Source: Phycisphaerales bacterium (GTDB lineage Bacteria > Planctomycetota > Phycisphaerae > UBA1845 > Fen-1342). Taken from it: a DNA stretch of 64,000 bases. The notes beneath the pieces are model-generated. The model made no database searches and was not told the DNA's origin. It saw nothing but the letters and a program-made list of their open reading frames with translations. Where the stretch lies: NCBI GenBank assembly GCA_016716475.1, contig JADJWG010000001.1:868001-932000 (forward strand), written 5' to 3'. Shown one piece after another: positions 47,390 to 55,470 of this stretch. Made by a program: the position numbers and the translations under genes. How positions within the stretch are numbered: position 1 is the stretch's first letter; every line of letters starts with the position of its first letter.

Positions 47390-47976
47390 CGGTTCGGCCT
47401 CGAACGTACCAATCGCGGCCGCTGCGAGCGACCGCCCGGTACAAGACGACGAACCGGCCCCCCAATCACGCGCGCTGAAGAATTCCGGTGGCGGCACCCC
47501 AGGAATCCCGCCGCAGCAGGAAGGAGACACGACCGCGAATCGCACCAGCGCAAAGTGGTTTGAACAGTGTTCAGAAACCGGGTCCCCGATACAGATTGAC
47601 GACGCGGAGGGGATGTGCAACAGCATGAATCCAGGTGAAACTGCAAATCCTGGCGCGAGCACCACCCCTGACGCAACTAACTGATACTTCACGACTTACA
47701 AATGACGGACGCTCGTTTACCCCCGCTCCGATCCGCTGCTACACACTCCCACCTCGCACGGCGGTCACACTGAGCAGTGGCCACGCATCCGGCGCAGCGC
47801 AGAAACTTCAGCCGCCGGGACCCGGCGCAGCCCCTGCTTCCGCGGCGCCGGAGTGCAGTGCTACGCCACGCCTTCCCGCAAAGTAAGGAATGTGCCGTGT
47901 CTTGTGCGCGGGATTCGCCGGGTGCGACCATTCGGCTATCATCACGCGATCGCGATCTGCGGGGCCATGCGTGCCC
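47390..47976. other. Divergent intergenic region upstream of the VgrG island
   Basis: About 590 bases between VgrG (minus) and the MlaF-type gene (plus). It holds the palindrome at 47561-47573. An open frame continues VgrG upstream to 47692 but has no coding character. No convincing -35/-10 pair was identified for VgrG. Confidence 0.5.
47561..47573. promoter_or_regulatory. Operator-like palindrome TGAACA-G-TGTTCA
   Basis: A perfect 13-base inverted repeat about 172 bases upstream of the VgrG start, flanked by imperfectly symmetric GGTTT and AAACC. It could be a repressor site for the island. No binding protein is known. Confidence 0.35.
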
Positions 47977-48813
47977 ATGATGACCGCCGATCTGTCCGGA
48001 GCAGAACCGGTGAATACTTCCCCCGCAACGACCGCTCAGAACGTGCCCGTGATCGAGCTGCGCAGTGTTTCGAAGTCATTCGGCTCGCAGTGCGTGTTGG
48101 ACCGGGTGAACCTGGCCGTGGCGGGTGGCCAGACAACCGTGATCATCGGGCGGTCGGGCACGGGGAAAAGTGTGCTCCTGAAGCACATTGTGGGGCTGTT
48201 GCGACCCGACGAGGGGGCGGTGTACTTCGAAGGGCAGCGAATCGACGGGCTGAGTGAACGCGCGCTGGTGCCGATCCGTCGACAGATCAGCTTCGTTTTT
48301 CAACTCAACGCGCTGTTTGACTCCATGAGCGTCGTGGAGAACGTGGCGTTTCCGATGCTGGAGAACACAGCGCGGCGACGTGATCGCGGCCCGGTCTTCG
48401 AATTGGCGCGACAATGCCTGGAGGTGGTGGGACTACAGGGGTTCGAGCAGAAGCGTCCGGCCGAATTGTCCGGCGGTGAGAAGAAGCGTGTGGCACTCGC
48501 CCGGGCGATCGCAATGGACCCGCCTCCGAAGCTGATCCTTTACGATGAGCCGACGGCGGGTCTTGATCCGCAGCGGGCGGACGTGATCAACAAGCTGATT
48601 CGGCGGATGCAGGAGCAGTTTCACGTCACGGGCATCGTGGTAACGCACGATATGAAGACGGCGTCCGAGGTAGGTGACCGGGTGCTCATGTTATGGAACG
48701 GAAAATTCGTGGCCGACGGCACACCGGCGGATGTGCTGCGATCGACGGACCCCGTGGTGAGCCGTTTCGCGCAGGGCGTGGCGGAACCGAGCGACCTGGT
48801 GAGTGTGCGCTGA
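47977..48813 (+). CDS. ABC transporter ATP-binding protein, MlaF/Mkl type
   Basis: A 278-residue ATPase. Walker A GRSGTGKS (about 57-64), signature LSGGEKKRVALARA (about 164-177), Walker B LILYDEPTAGLDP and switch His in VVTHDM are intact. The pattern GTGKSVLLKHIVGLLRPD is that of MlaF/Mkl ATPases, which power phospholipid or lipid transport with an MlaE permease and MlaD/MCE substrate-binding protein. Neither partner lies in the window: the next gene is the GH109-type protein. Starts at 47977 and 47980 are adjacent; no strong ribosome site. Confidence 0.88.
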   Translation: MMTADLSGAEPVNTSPATTAQNVPVIELRSVSKSFGSQCVLDRVNLAVAGGQTTVIIGRSGTGKSVLLKHIVGLLRPDEGAVYFEGQRIDGLSERALVPIRRQISFVFQLNALFDSMSVVENVAFPMLENTARRRDRGPVFELARQCLEVVGLQGFEQKRPAELSGGEKKRVALARAIAMDPPPKLILYDEPTAGLDPQRADVINKLIRRMQEQFHVTGIVVTHDMKTASEVGDRVLMLWNGKFVADGTPADVLRSTDPVVSRFAQGVAEPSDLVSVR

Positions 48814-49095
48814 ACCGACCACGCCGGCCACGCGTCTACACCGTTCGAAACTACGCGGTCATATGACCGCAGCGAGACGCGTGCGGGCCATGACTCTGCA
48901 GAGCTTGTGGTATTCACGCATCAGGAATCCCCCGGCTCCGATGCTCAGCCCGGTGCGACCTCTGCATGTCCGCCGTGCGCTGCGGGCAGCACACTCTCCG
49001 CGACTGCCCGCCGCCCGCCCCTCCCCCCACTGAGGGCGATCCGTTATCGTGCTCTCATCCGCAGGCCGACCACACGGCACATTTCGGAGCTGCTC

Positions 49096-50484
49096 ATGGA
49101 GACGAACGCCCCCGATCCACACGAACCACCCGATCCCTTCCTCGACCGCCGGGCGGTCCTCAAGCTCGGCGCCCTGGTCGGCCTCGGCGCCGCCGTCGGC
49201 ACCACCCTGCCGGGCTGTGCGAGCCGCCGCCGCCGCGCGGAGCGCGCCGCGAGCGCCCCCCTCTTCGTCACCCCACCGCTCGACCGTGTCCGGATCGGCT
49301 TCGTCGGCGTCGGCAACATGGGCACGCACCACGTGGCCACGCTGCTGAAGATCCGCGGCGCCGAAATCCGTGCCGTCTGCGACATCCGCCCGGAGCGCGC
49401 GGACTACGCAGCCCAACTCGTCACCGCCGCCGGACAAGCTCCGCCCACGCTCTACACCCGCGGTGAGCGCGATTTCGAACGGCTCTGCGGACAGGAGGAG
49501 CTCGATCTGGTCTTCACCGCGACCCCCTGGGAGTGGCACGTACCCGTCTGCCTGGCGGCCATGCGGCACGGCAAGCACGCGGCCACCGAGGTCCCCGCCG
49601 CGACGACGGTCGACGGTTGCTGGGAACTTGTCGAGACCGCTGAGCGCACCGGCCGGCACTGCATCATGATGGAGAACTGCTGCTACGATCGGGCGGAGTT
49701 GCTGTGCCTGAACCTGGTGCGCCAAGGGCTGCTCGGCGAGGTTCTGCACGGCGAGTGCGGTTACCTGCACGACCTGCGCCCGGTGAAATTCGATGAGGAT
49801 GGCGAGGGCTGGTGGCGCCGCCCCTACTCCCGAAAGTACGATGCGAATCTCTACCCCACGCACGGGCTCGGCCCCGTTGCGCAGAACATGAACATCAACC
49901 GCGGCGATCGCTTCGAGTATCTCGTGTCGATGAGCGGCCCGTCACGCGGGCTGCAACTCTACCAGCAGGAAGTGCTCGCCCCCGACGACCCGCGTCGCGC
50001 GGAACGCTTCGTTCTCGGCGACGTCAATACGACGCTGATCCGTACCGAGCTCGGACGCACCATCTACCTCGTCCACGATACGAACCTGCCCCGGCCGTAT
50101 AGTCGCAAGCACACCGTCCAGGGCACGCGGGGCATCTTCGAGAAATACCCGCCGCGCGTGCATATCGAGGGCCGCAGCCAAGGACACGGCTGGGAGACAC
50201 TCGACGCGTACGCCGAATTTGAGCATCCGCTCTGGAAGTCGGAGACCGTTCAGCAGGCCGCGGGCGGGCATGGTGGGATGGATTTTCTCGAAAACTACCG
50301 ACTCATTCACTGCTTGCGGCATGGCTTACCGCTGGACATGGACGTATACGATGCGGCCGCATGGAGCGTGGTGTTCCCGCTCACGGCGGAATCCGTGGCG
50401 AAGCGCAGTCGGCCGGTGGAGTTCCCGGACTTCACGCGGGGCAAGTGGCGGGTACGGGAGCCGTTGGGCATCGTCGAGGGCTGA
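49096..50484 (+). CDS. Gfo/Idh/MocA family oxidoreductase-fold glycosidase, GH109-like
   Basis: A 462-residue protein with a twin-arginine-like export signal (DRRAVLKLGALVG) followed by a lipobox-like LPGC. The Rossmann motif GFVGVGNMGTHH (about residues 72-83) begins an NAD-binding domain, followed by TPWEWHVPV and the GH109 hallmark blocks CYDRAELLCLNLVRQG, LHGECGYLHDLR, YPTHGLGPVAQNMNINRGD and VSMSGPSRGL. GH109 enzymes (alpha-N-acetylgalactosaminidase type) use tightly bound NAD+ for glycoside cleavage. Export fits degradation of mucin-like or algal glycans. The precise sugar cannot be inferred. Confidence 0.85.
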   Translation: METNAPDPHEPPDPFLDRRAVLKLGALVGLGAAVGTTLPGCASRRRRAERAASAPLFVTPPLDRVRIGFVGVGNMGTHHVATLLKIRGAEIRAVCDIRPERADYAAQLVTAAGQAPPTLYTRGERDFERLCGQEELDLVFTATPWEWHVPVCLAAMRHGKHAATEVPAATTVDGCWELVETAERTGRHCIMMENCCYDRAELLCLNLVRQGLLGEVLHGECGYLHDLRPVKFDEDGEGWWRRPYSRKYDANLYPTHGLGPVAQNMNINRGDRFEYLVSMSGPSRGLQLYQQEVLAPDDPRRAERFVLGDVNTTLIRTELGRTIYLVHDTNLPRPYSRKHTVQGTRGIFEKYPPRVHIEGRSQGHGWETLDAYAEFEHPLWKSETVQQAAGGHGGMDFLENYRLIHCLRHGLPLDMDVYDAAAWSVVFPLTAESVAKRSRPVEFPDFTRGKWRVREPLGIVEG

Positions 50485-50554
50485 GCGCGCTGCCGCACGA
50501 AATCAACCTCGCCGAAAGTGAGCAACCGGCAGAGCACCGACCTGTTCCGCGGAT

Positions 50555-51253
50555 CTACTCAAACTCCGCCGGCAGTATCCCGTCCGCAACCTCGCGCAGC
50601 GCGCCCGGCTCCAAAATCCGGATCTGCTGACCGTCTGCCAACTCGATCAAACCCGTATCCGCAAGTCGCCGCAATGTGCGCGACAGCGTTTCGCTCGTCA
50701 GGTTGAGGTGGCTCGCGAGATCCTTTTTCAGCATCGGCAGCGCAAACGTACCCCGGCCCCCCGTCGGATCCGCCGTCAGCAGGTGTTGCGCCACCCGGCC
50801 ACTGGCGTCACGCAGTACTAGATCCTCCAGCAAGCCCACCAGGTGCCGCACCCAAAGGGCCATGCCGGTGAGCAGTTGCAGGCAGAGCTTATGCTCGTGC
50901 TCCAACAGGTACCGCAACCGCCGCGCGGGTAGCAGCACGCAGACACTGTCTTCGGCTGCTTCCGCATCGGCGGGGCAGTTGAACCCGCCGAACACCGCCA
51001 CCTCCGCGAACGTCTTCCCCGGGTCGGCGAAGTGCAGTACGTGCTCTTTCCCATTGGGCGCGAATTTGAAGACCCGCACCCGGCCCTGTCCCACGATGTA
51101 GAGGCCGGGACATTCCTCGCCCTGCCGAAAAATCCGCTGACCGCGCACGAATTTTTTCAGCACGGCCTCGGCCACCAGCAAGGCCCGCGACTCGTCATCT
51201 AACTCACGGAACAGACCACACTTGCGCAGGATTTCATTAGCTGTCAGCAGCAT
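50555..51253 (-). CDS. Crp/Fnr family regulator (HcpR/DNR-like)
   Basis: A 232-residue regulator. A cyclic-nucleotide-like beta-roll spans about 15-125 (IFRQGEECPGLYIVGQGRVR, FAEVAVFGGF), a dimerisation helix about 125-155, and a winged helix about 155-220 (KKDLASHLNLTSETLSRTLR). It lacks the N-terminal cysteine cluster of Fnr, so it probably senses NO or a related signal, as HcpR and DNR do. A GTG at 51256 immediately precedes the ATG and has better spacing to GAGG. It is divergent from a ferredoxin-hcp-nrf block with a TTGAT-N4-GTCAA site between them (51289-51302), so autoregulation and control of that block are expected. Confidence 0.82.
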   Translation of the reverse strand: MLLTANEILRKCGLFRELDDESRALLVAEAVLKKFVRGQRIFRQGEECPGLYIVGQGRVRVFKFAPNGKEHVLHFADPGKTFAEVAVFGGFNCPADAEAAEDSVCVLLPARRLRYLLEHEHKLCLQLLTGMALWVRHLVGLLEDLVLRDASGRVAQHLLTADPTGGRGTFALPMLKKDLASHLNLTSETLSRTLRRLADTGLIELADGQQIRILEPGALREVADGILPAEFE

Positions 51254-51288
51254 CACGAACCAACCTCTGCTGCGATTTTCGGAACCGC

Positions 51289-51302
51289 TTGATGCAGGTC
51301 AA
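51289..51302. promoter_or_regulatory. DNR/NnrR-like (FNR-type) binding site
   Basis: TTGATGCAGGTCAA: half-sites TTGAT and GTCAA with a 4-base centre, the form reported for NO-responsive Crp/Fnr regulators. It lies 36 bases from the regulator's ATG and 95 bases before the ferredoxin ATG. Confidence 0.65.
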
Positions 51303-51396
51303 GGCACGCCGCTCCGGATTGTCCGACACTTCTCCTTGAACAGCAACGGCTGGCAGGGCGGTTTCCGCCCACGGCCCCGGCCGAAGGAGTCGACGA

Positions 51397-52197
51397 ATGG
51401 TCCGTGCGATCGTGCATATCGACGAAGAAAAGTGCGATGGCTGCGGCTTGTGCATCCCGAGTTGCCACGAGGGCGCGCTGCGCATCATCGACGGCAAAGC
51501 CCGCCTCGTCTCGGACAAGCTGTGTGACGGACTTGGCGCATGCCTGGGACACTGCCCGCGCGGGGCCATCACCATCGAGGAACGGACGGCCGCCGAGTTT
51601 GATGAAATGGCGGTGGCCGCCGCCCGAACTCGGCTGCCTGTCGCTGGCACCGACATGCCGGCTTCGCCACGATCCTCGGTGGGTACACAGGGTTGCCCCG
51701 GCAGTCGACTACGGACTTTCGGATCGGTGCCCCCAACGCAATCGAACTCAGCCGACGAAGCAGTCCGCCAGAGTGACGCCGCCCGCTCCGAGCTGACCCA
51801 CTGGCCGGTGCAGCTCGGTCTGCTGCCGCCCCAGGCACCGGTGCTGCGGCGCGCGCGGCTGCTGATTGCGGCGGACTGTGTGCCGGTTGCATCGGCCGCT
51901 TTTCACAGTCGCCTGCTGCGCGGGCGGGCCGTCCTGATCGGCTGCCCGAAGTTCGATGATCTGAACGCCTATGTCGAGAAGCTGACGGCCATTCTCGCCC
52001 TCAACGATCTGCAGGAGGTGGTCGTGGCACGGATGGAGGTGCCTTGCTGCATCGGTCTCGTCTCCGCGGTACTGGCCGCACGCCGCCAGGCCGCTGTCAC
52101 CACACCCGTGACCGAGGTGGTCATCGGCGTGGACGGCAGTTGGCAGTCGGAGCACCTCCACGAACTGCCGCAATCCTGCGGCGAATTGCACCGGTAG
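51397..52197 (+). CDS. 4Fe-4S dicluster ferredoxin-like protein
   Basis: A 266-residue protein with AAGGAG eight bases before the ATG at 51397. Residues 10-55 hold two ferredoxin cluster motifs (CDGCGLCIPSC and CDGLGACLGHCP), the first with normal C-x2-C-x2-C-x3-C spacing and the second with a wider C-x4-C-x3-C arrangement. A variable linker follows, and the C-terminal 120 residues form an alpha/beta region (LLIAADCVPVA, VLIGCPKFDD, MEVPCCIGL) with further cysteines. Such proteins often sit beside hcp and are thought to pass electrons to hydroxylamine reductase. It is the first gene of the block controlled by the site at 51289. Confidence 0.82.
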   Translation: MVRAIVHIDEEKCDGCGLCIPSCHEGALRIIDGKARLVSDKLCDGLGACLGHCPRGAITIEERTAAEFDEMAVAAARTRLPVAGTDMPASPRSSVGTQGCPGSRLRTFGSVPPTQSNSADEAVRQSDAARSELTHWPVQLGLLPPQAPVLRRARLLIAADCVPVASAAFHSRLLRGRAVLIGCPKFDDLNAYVEKLTAILALNDLQEVVVARMEVPCCIGLVSAVLAARRQAAVTTPVTEVVIGVDGSWQSEHLHELPQSCGELHR

Positions 52198-52281
52198 CTG
52201 TAGCCCTGAGACGGCCGCCCACCGGCGGTGGCCGGTTACCCCGATAGCACCTTGTCCATTGTGGCGAGGAAGGAGTTCCGG

Positions 52282-53592
52282 ATGTTCTGCAATCAGTGTG
52301 AACAGGTTCAGCATGGTACGGCCTGCACCGATGTCGGCGTGTGTGGCAAAGACCCCGATGTGCAGTCGCTCCAGGAGACACTGCTGTACGGCTTGAAGGG
52401 AATGGCGGCTTATGCCCACCATGCCCGCCGGCTCGGCATGATCGATGAGGAAGTCGACGCCTTCGTCGAAGAGGCCCTCTTTGCGACCGTGACAAACGTC
52501 AACTTCGACCTGGACTCGCTCTTTGAGCTTGTTCTCGAGTGCGGCCGGATGAACCTGCGCACAATGCAGTTGCTGGACGAAGGTCACACCCGGCAGTTCG
52601 GCCGGCCGACTCCAACCGCGGTCTACGAGGGTACGAAGGCCGGTCCCGGAATCCTTGTCACGGGGCACGACATGGTGGACCTGCGCGACCTGCTCGAGCA
52701 GACCCAGGGCACCGGCGTCAACGTCTACACGCATGGTGAGATGCTGCCGGCACACATGTACCCCGAGTTGCGCAAGTACCCGCACCTCGTCGGGCACTTC
52801 GGCGACGCCTGGCAGAAGCAGCGGCGCGAGTTCGCGGAGTTCACCGGCGCCATTCTCGCCACCACCAACTGCGTGCTGATCCCGCCCAGCAGTTATAAGG
52901 ACCGGCTCTTTACCACCCGCGTCACCGCCGTCCCAGGCGGCAAGCGGCTCAAGACGAACGACTTCAGCGCCGTGATCGAGTGCGCGCAGCGCAGCGCACC
53001 GCTGCGGGAGCACAAGGTGCGCGAGACGACCATCGGCTTCCATTACAGTACGCTGATCGGCGCTGCCGGTGCGATCCTCGATGCCGTCAAGGCCGGTAAG
53101 CTGAGCCACTTCTTCGTCATCGGCGGCTGCGACGGCGCCGAGCCCGGCCGCAATTACTTCGCCGACTTCGCCGCGCGCACCCCGAAGGATTCGCTGATCC
53201 TGACCATGGGCTGCGGCAAGTTCCGGATTCGCAACGAGGAGCTCGGTACGCTGCACCTGGATGGTGTCGGCGAGCTGCCGCGGCTGCTCGACATGGGCCA
53301 GTGCAATGACTCCTATGGCGCAATCCAGGTCGCGGTGGCACTCGCACAGGCACTGGGCTGCTCGGTAAACGACCTGCCGCTCACGATCGTGCTGTCGTGG
53401 TTCGAACAGAAAGCCGTCGCGGTCCTGTTGACGTTGCTGCATCTCGGAGTGCGCGGCATCCGCATCGGCCCGAATCCGCCGGCGTTCGTTTCGCCGAACG
53501 TGTTCAAGATTCTGCAGGAGAAGTACGACCTGCGGCTGACGGGCCAGAGCGCCGAGGTCGATTTGCGCGGAGCCCTCGGGCAGGCGCTCTGA
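52282..53592 (+). CDS. hcp: Hydroxylamine reductase (hybrid-cluster protein), short class III-like form
   Basis: A 436-residue Hcp. GGAAGGAG precedes the ATG at 52282. The N-terminal cysteines 3, 6, 15 and 21 (C-x2-C-x8-C-x5-C) bind the proximal 4Fe-4S cluster. GHDMVDLRDLLEQTQGTGVN, YTHGEMLPAHMYPEL, ATTNCVLIPP, GGCDGAEPGRNYF, MGCGKFRI and MGQCNDSYGA provide the hybrid-cluster ligands. Typical class I/II proteins are about 550 residues; here the roughly 110 residues after the Cys motif are missing, as in class III proteins of thermophiles and archaea. Reported activities are NO reductase and hydroxylamine reductase. Expression is probably driven by the Crp/Fnr regulator. Confidence 0.93.
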   Translation: MFCNQCEQVQHGTACTDVGVCGKDPDVQSLQETLLYGLKGMAAYAHHARRLGMIDEEVDAFVEEALFATVTNVNFDLDSLFELVLECGRMNLRTMQLLDEGHTRQFGRPTPTAVYEGTKAGPGILVTGHDMVDLRDLLEQTQGTGVNVYTHGEMLPAHMYPELRKYPHLVGHFGDAWQKQRREFAEFTGAILATTNCVLIPPSSYKDRLFTTRVTAVPGGKRLKTNDFSAVIECAQRSAPLREHKVRETTIGFHYSTLIGAAGAILDAVKAGKLSHFFVIGGCDGAEPGRNYFADFAARTPKDSLILTMGCGKFRIRNEELGTLHLDGVGELPRLLDMGQCNDSYGAIQVAVALAQALGCSVNDLPLTIVLSWFEQKAVAVLLTLLHLGVRGIRIGPNPPAFVSPNVFKILQEKYDLRLTGQSAEVDLRGALGQAL

Positions 53593-53651
53593 GTCGAGAC
53601 TTCGAATCCGGGGGCGCCGTCCGCACGGCGTCCCCTCGCCGGAGTAAGTTC

Positions 53652-54104
53652 ATGCCGTCGCTGCCGGTCGCGCCGCCTCCGCACTCTCCGCCCCACCGGG
53701 CGGAAACCGCGGCACGGGACGGGCCAGCGTGCTCCCGCGCGGCCGGCGGCGACCGCAAGCTTCGCCGCGACCTGCGTACACTCGCCCTCTTCATCGAAAC
53801 CTACTGCGAGTGTACCCACCATGCCCCGGTGGCGGCGCGCATTCCGGTAAAGCTGCGGCCGGACGCGCTCGCAGCGTTGCTGCGTCGACCGCCGGTTCTC
53901 TGCCCGGAGTGCGCCCGCCTGCTCGGTCACGCTGCCGTGATGCGCAGTCGATGCCCGTACAACCCGAAGCCGATGTGCAAGGATTGTCCGACGCACTGTT
54001 ACCCGCCGTACTACCGCGCTCAGATCCGGACCGTCATGCGCATCGCGGGCTGGCGACTGCTGCGCAGCGGGCGGCTGCACTACCTGCTGCACCTGCTATT
54101 TTGA
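53652..54104 (+). CDS. Nitrous oxide-stimulated promoter (YgbA-like) family protein
   Basis: A 150-residue protein with GGAG seven bases before the ATG at 53652. The first 45 residues are Pro/Ala-rich and unlike the family. From about 50, the block LRTLALFIETYCECTHH and the cysteines in LCPECARLLGHA, SRCPYNPKPMCKDCPTHCY match the YgbA_NO family (PF11756), members of which are induced by NO. The mechanism is not known; the cysteines suggest metal binding. Its position after hcp agrees with a nitrosative-stress regulon. Confidence 0.8.
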   Translation: MPSLPVAPPPHSPPHRAETAARDGPACSRAAGGDRKLRRDLRTLALFIETYCECTHHAPVAARIPVKLRPDALAALLRRPPVLCPECARLLGHAAVMRSRCPYNPKPMCKDCPTHCYPPYYRAQIRTVMRIAGWRLLRSGRLHYLLHLLF

Positions 54105-54163
54105 GGCGAAAGGAAGCACGGAAAAGAGTGGCAATCGTCCTATCACCAAGTACACTGCCCACC

Positions 54164-54916
54164 ATGTCGGCACCACGCTTCACACCCCGGGCCGCGCTTT
54201 ATGATGCGCTCGTCGACTGGCCGCGACGCCTGGCGCGCGAAGCCCCCTTCTACCGGGCGCTGTTCGAACGACACGCCGTGGCGCGCGTGCTCGACGCCGC
54301 CTGCGGTACGGGTCGCCACGCGGCACTGTTCGCCGAGTGGGGCTGTACGGTGGAAGGCGCCGATGTCAATCCTGAGATGCTCCGCCTCGCCGCGGAGCGC
54401 ACCGGTACCGCAAGCGGCCTGCATTGGGTGACGCGCTCCTTTACCGATCCGGTCTTGCCGGCGAGGCAGTTCGACGCGGTCGTCTGCACCGGGAATTCGC
54501 TGGCCCTCGCCCCGAGTTCCGAGGACGTCCAGCGAGCCGTGCGGGCACTGGTGTCGGCGACCGGCCCCGGCGGCATCATCGTGCTCCATGTACTGAACCT
54601 GTTCCGCCTGCCCGACGGCCCGTTGCAGTGGCAAATCGGCCGAACCGTCACCGTAGATGGAACGCCCCACACCCTCGTCAAGGGCGTACACCGGGCCGGG
54701 GCGAGCGGTTACGTGGATTTCGCGGCCGTACCAGTGTGCGATTCCACCGAGCCGCACGTGTTCGAGTCGGTCCCCTTCCTCGGACTGGAGGCGGCTGTGC
54801 TGCGGACGTACCTCGAAGAGGCGGGCGTACGAGCGGTGCGCTGCTACGGGAGCTATGAGCAAGAACCCTATGCCCGCGAGCGCAGCGTGGATTTGATCGT
54901 CGTGGCCGAGCACTGA
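54164..54916 (+). CDS. Class I SAM-dependent methyltransferase
   Basis: A 250-residue protein. Motif I is VLDAACGTGRHA (about 42-53), with acidic residue in EGADVNPEML (about 64) binding SAM, and a later VVCTGNSLAL motif. The target is unknown. It sits between the YgbA-like gene and nrfH with small gaps (59 and 28 bases), suggesting cotranscription. The start at 54164 lacks a ribosome site; a GTG at 54129 is an alternative. A role in cofactor or small-molecule methylation within the nitrite operon is possible but not shown. Confidence 0.75.
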   Translation: MSAPRFTPRAALYDALVDWPRRLAREAPFYRALFERHAVARVLDAACGTGRHAALFAEWGCTVEGADVNPEMLRLAAERTGTASGLHWVTRSFTDPVLPARQFDAVVCTGNSLALAPSSEDVQRAVRALVSATGPGGIIVLHVLNLFRLPDGPLQWQIGRTVTVDGTPHTLVKGVHRAGASGYVDFAAVPVCDSTEPHVFESVPFLGLEAAVLRTYLEEAGVRAVRCYGSYEQEPYARERSVDLIVVAEH

Positions 54917-54944
54917 CCGGCCACCGACCATGGAGACCTGCAAG

Positions 54945-55412
54945 ATGCGTAGAAAGTGGCTGGCGCAGTTGCTGGGCGTGGCCGTCCCCTTCGCGGTGGT
55001 GGCCTGCGGTGCTGCGGTCGGGGTCGGACTCTACACCTTCGTATACGCCCATGGCGCCTCGTACATGACGAATGATCCACGGGCCTGTGTGAACTGCCAC
55101 ATCATGCAGGAACAGTACGACGGCTGGATTCATGGGAGCCACAGCGCGGTGGCGACCTGCAACGACTGCCATACTCCGCATGACTTCTTCGGCAAGTACC
55201 TGACGAAGGCCATCAACGGCTACAACCACTCCCTGGCTTTCACGACCGGCCGCTTTCACGAGCCGATCGAGATTACGCCGCGCAACGCAGCCATCACCGA
55301 GCAGGCCTGCCGATACTGCCACTCCCAGGTCGTGCACCAGATCGATCTGGTGCCGGGTGGCGAGCCGATGTCGTGCATTCGTTGCCACCGTTCGGTCGGT
55401 CACCTGCATTGA
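54945..55412 (+). CDS. nrfH: Cytochrome c nitrite reductase small subunit
   Basis: A 155-residue tetraheme cytochrome of the NapC/NrfH family. GGAG lies nine bases before the ATG at 54945. A single N-terminal membrane anchor spans about 8-32. Four CxxCH motifs (CVNCH, CNDCH, CRYCH, CIRCH) bind hemes. It oxidises menaquinol and delivers electrons to NrfA on the outer side of the membrane. nrfA follows after 58 bases. The pair carries out dissimilatory nitrite reduction to ammonium. Confidence 0.92.
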   Translation: MRRKWLAQLLGVAVPFAVVACGAAVGVGLYTFVYAHGASYMTNDPRACVNCHIMQEQYDGWIHGSHSAVATCNDCHTPHDFFGKYLTKAINGYNHSLAFTTGRFHEPIEITPRNAAITEQACRYCHSQVVHQIDLVPGGEPMSCIRCHRSVGHLH

Positions 55413-55470
55413 GCCCCCGGAGGGGAAACCTCCCGGCCGACGAAATGCTATCGAAAGGAGATCACGGTCG

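Noticed and set aside
43151..47563. Plus-strand open frames of 600-800 codons opposite the metallophosphoesterase, Hcp fusion and VgrG
   Set aside because: The minus-strand genes carry unmistakable family motifs; the plus-strand frames are Arg/Pro-rich shadows.
47561..47573. LexA-type SOS box reading of the palindrome
   Set aside because: The GAAC/GTTC half-sites are separated by three bases, not the four of the Gram-positive-type SOS box, and no DNA-damage gene is adjacent.
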